A stretch of DNA of 5,381 nt from Prevotellaceae bacterium UBA7028 (GTDB lineage Bacteria; Bacteroidota; Bacteroidia; Bacteroidales; Bacteroidaceae): contig DLBF01000001.1 of assembly GCA_002494215.1 (NCBI GenBank), forward strand, positions 1 through 5,381, written 5' to 3'. The notes beneath the pieces are model-generated. The model was not told where the DNA came from. It ran no database searches and was given only the letters and a program-made list of their open reading frames with translations. The position numbers and the translations under genes were made by a program. Shown one piece after another: positions 5,180 through 5,381 of this stretch (positions within the stretch are counted from its first letter, which is position 1; the number at the start of each line of letters is the position of its first letter).

Positions 5180-5381
5180 CGGTAATTCTATGTAATCTCA
5201 TCTAATGGAGGTTGTTTATAGAATCAGAGTCTGACTATATCACGCATTCTAGTCTCATATATCTACATGGAAGATTTTAGGAGAAAATAGATAATGCTTT
5301 GGCGTTGAGCTAAGTGATGGTCACAGCACTGATGTTGAAAGGGCGTGGTTTTATCTGGATGCTTGCATACAAGGAAAACCA
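5180..5381. other. Right-edge stretch without a supportable gene
   Basis: AT-rich to about 5300, then mixed composition. No frame with a start and a convincing protein is seen. Short frames run off the edge: one on + is open from 5295 to 5381, beginning right after a TAA and lacking a start codon, and one from ATG 5317 has 21 codons. AGGAG at 5279-5283 stands 10 nt before an ATG at 5294 that is closed by TGA after four codons. An imperfect dyad is centred on 5229 (TATAG..TCAGA / TCTGACTATA). A gene may start or be truncated just beyond the window. Confidence 0.5.

Overview
The window reads as chromosomal DNA from a gut- or rumen-type member of the Bacteroidales, most likely Prevotella or a close relative. 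Four things point there: an exact match to the Bacteroidetes promoter pattern (TTTG, 20 bp, TAnnTTTG) before the last gene; weak or absent ribosome binding sites; a large secreted DUF1680/GH127-type glycoside hydrolase; and a degenerate tail of the kind '..DLNGRR.. / ..I.I.NGKK..' common on secreted proteins of this group. The species call is inference.

Left part (1-2094): five genes on the + strand with gaps of 13, 4, 38 and 11 bp, probably one operon. They are the 3' part of a glutathione-peroxidase-family thiol peroxidase, an OhrR-type MarR repressor with the redox-sensing cysteine and its two tyrosine partners, a 62-residue Cys/His-containing protein of unknown function, a small membrane protein with two 4Fe-4S ferredoxin clusters (NapH/CcoG-like), and an 82-residue TSCPD-domain protein. 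The likely theme is peroxide detoxification and sensing coupled to Fe-S or thiol electron transfer. The peroxidase and repressor roles are well supported; the roles of the other three and their link to the first two are inferred. An imperfect hairpin lies just after the last of these genes.

Middle part (2095-4957): a 148-bp spacer carries the hairpin and a textbook Bacteroidetes promoter. It is followed by one 904-codon gene for an exported beta-L-arabinofuranosidase-like hydrolase with a C-terminal carbohydrate-binding-like module. The last 55 codons look like a conserved secretion/surface tail interrupted in frame by two unrelated short DNA repeats.

Right part (4958-5381): no confident gene. 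It starts with 9-bp tandem microrepeats, followed by a striking 136-bp nested inverted repeat (5044-5179). This can fold into an outer stem, two small side hairpins and a long inner stem. Both side-hairpin loops have the same sequence on the same strand (TTTC on +, GAAA on -), which a plain inverted duplication would not give, so a structured RNA on the - strand is a real possibility beside a MITE-like repeat. The final 200 bp contain only short open frames running off the edge.
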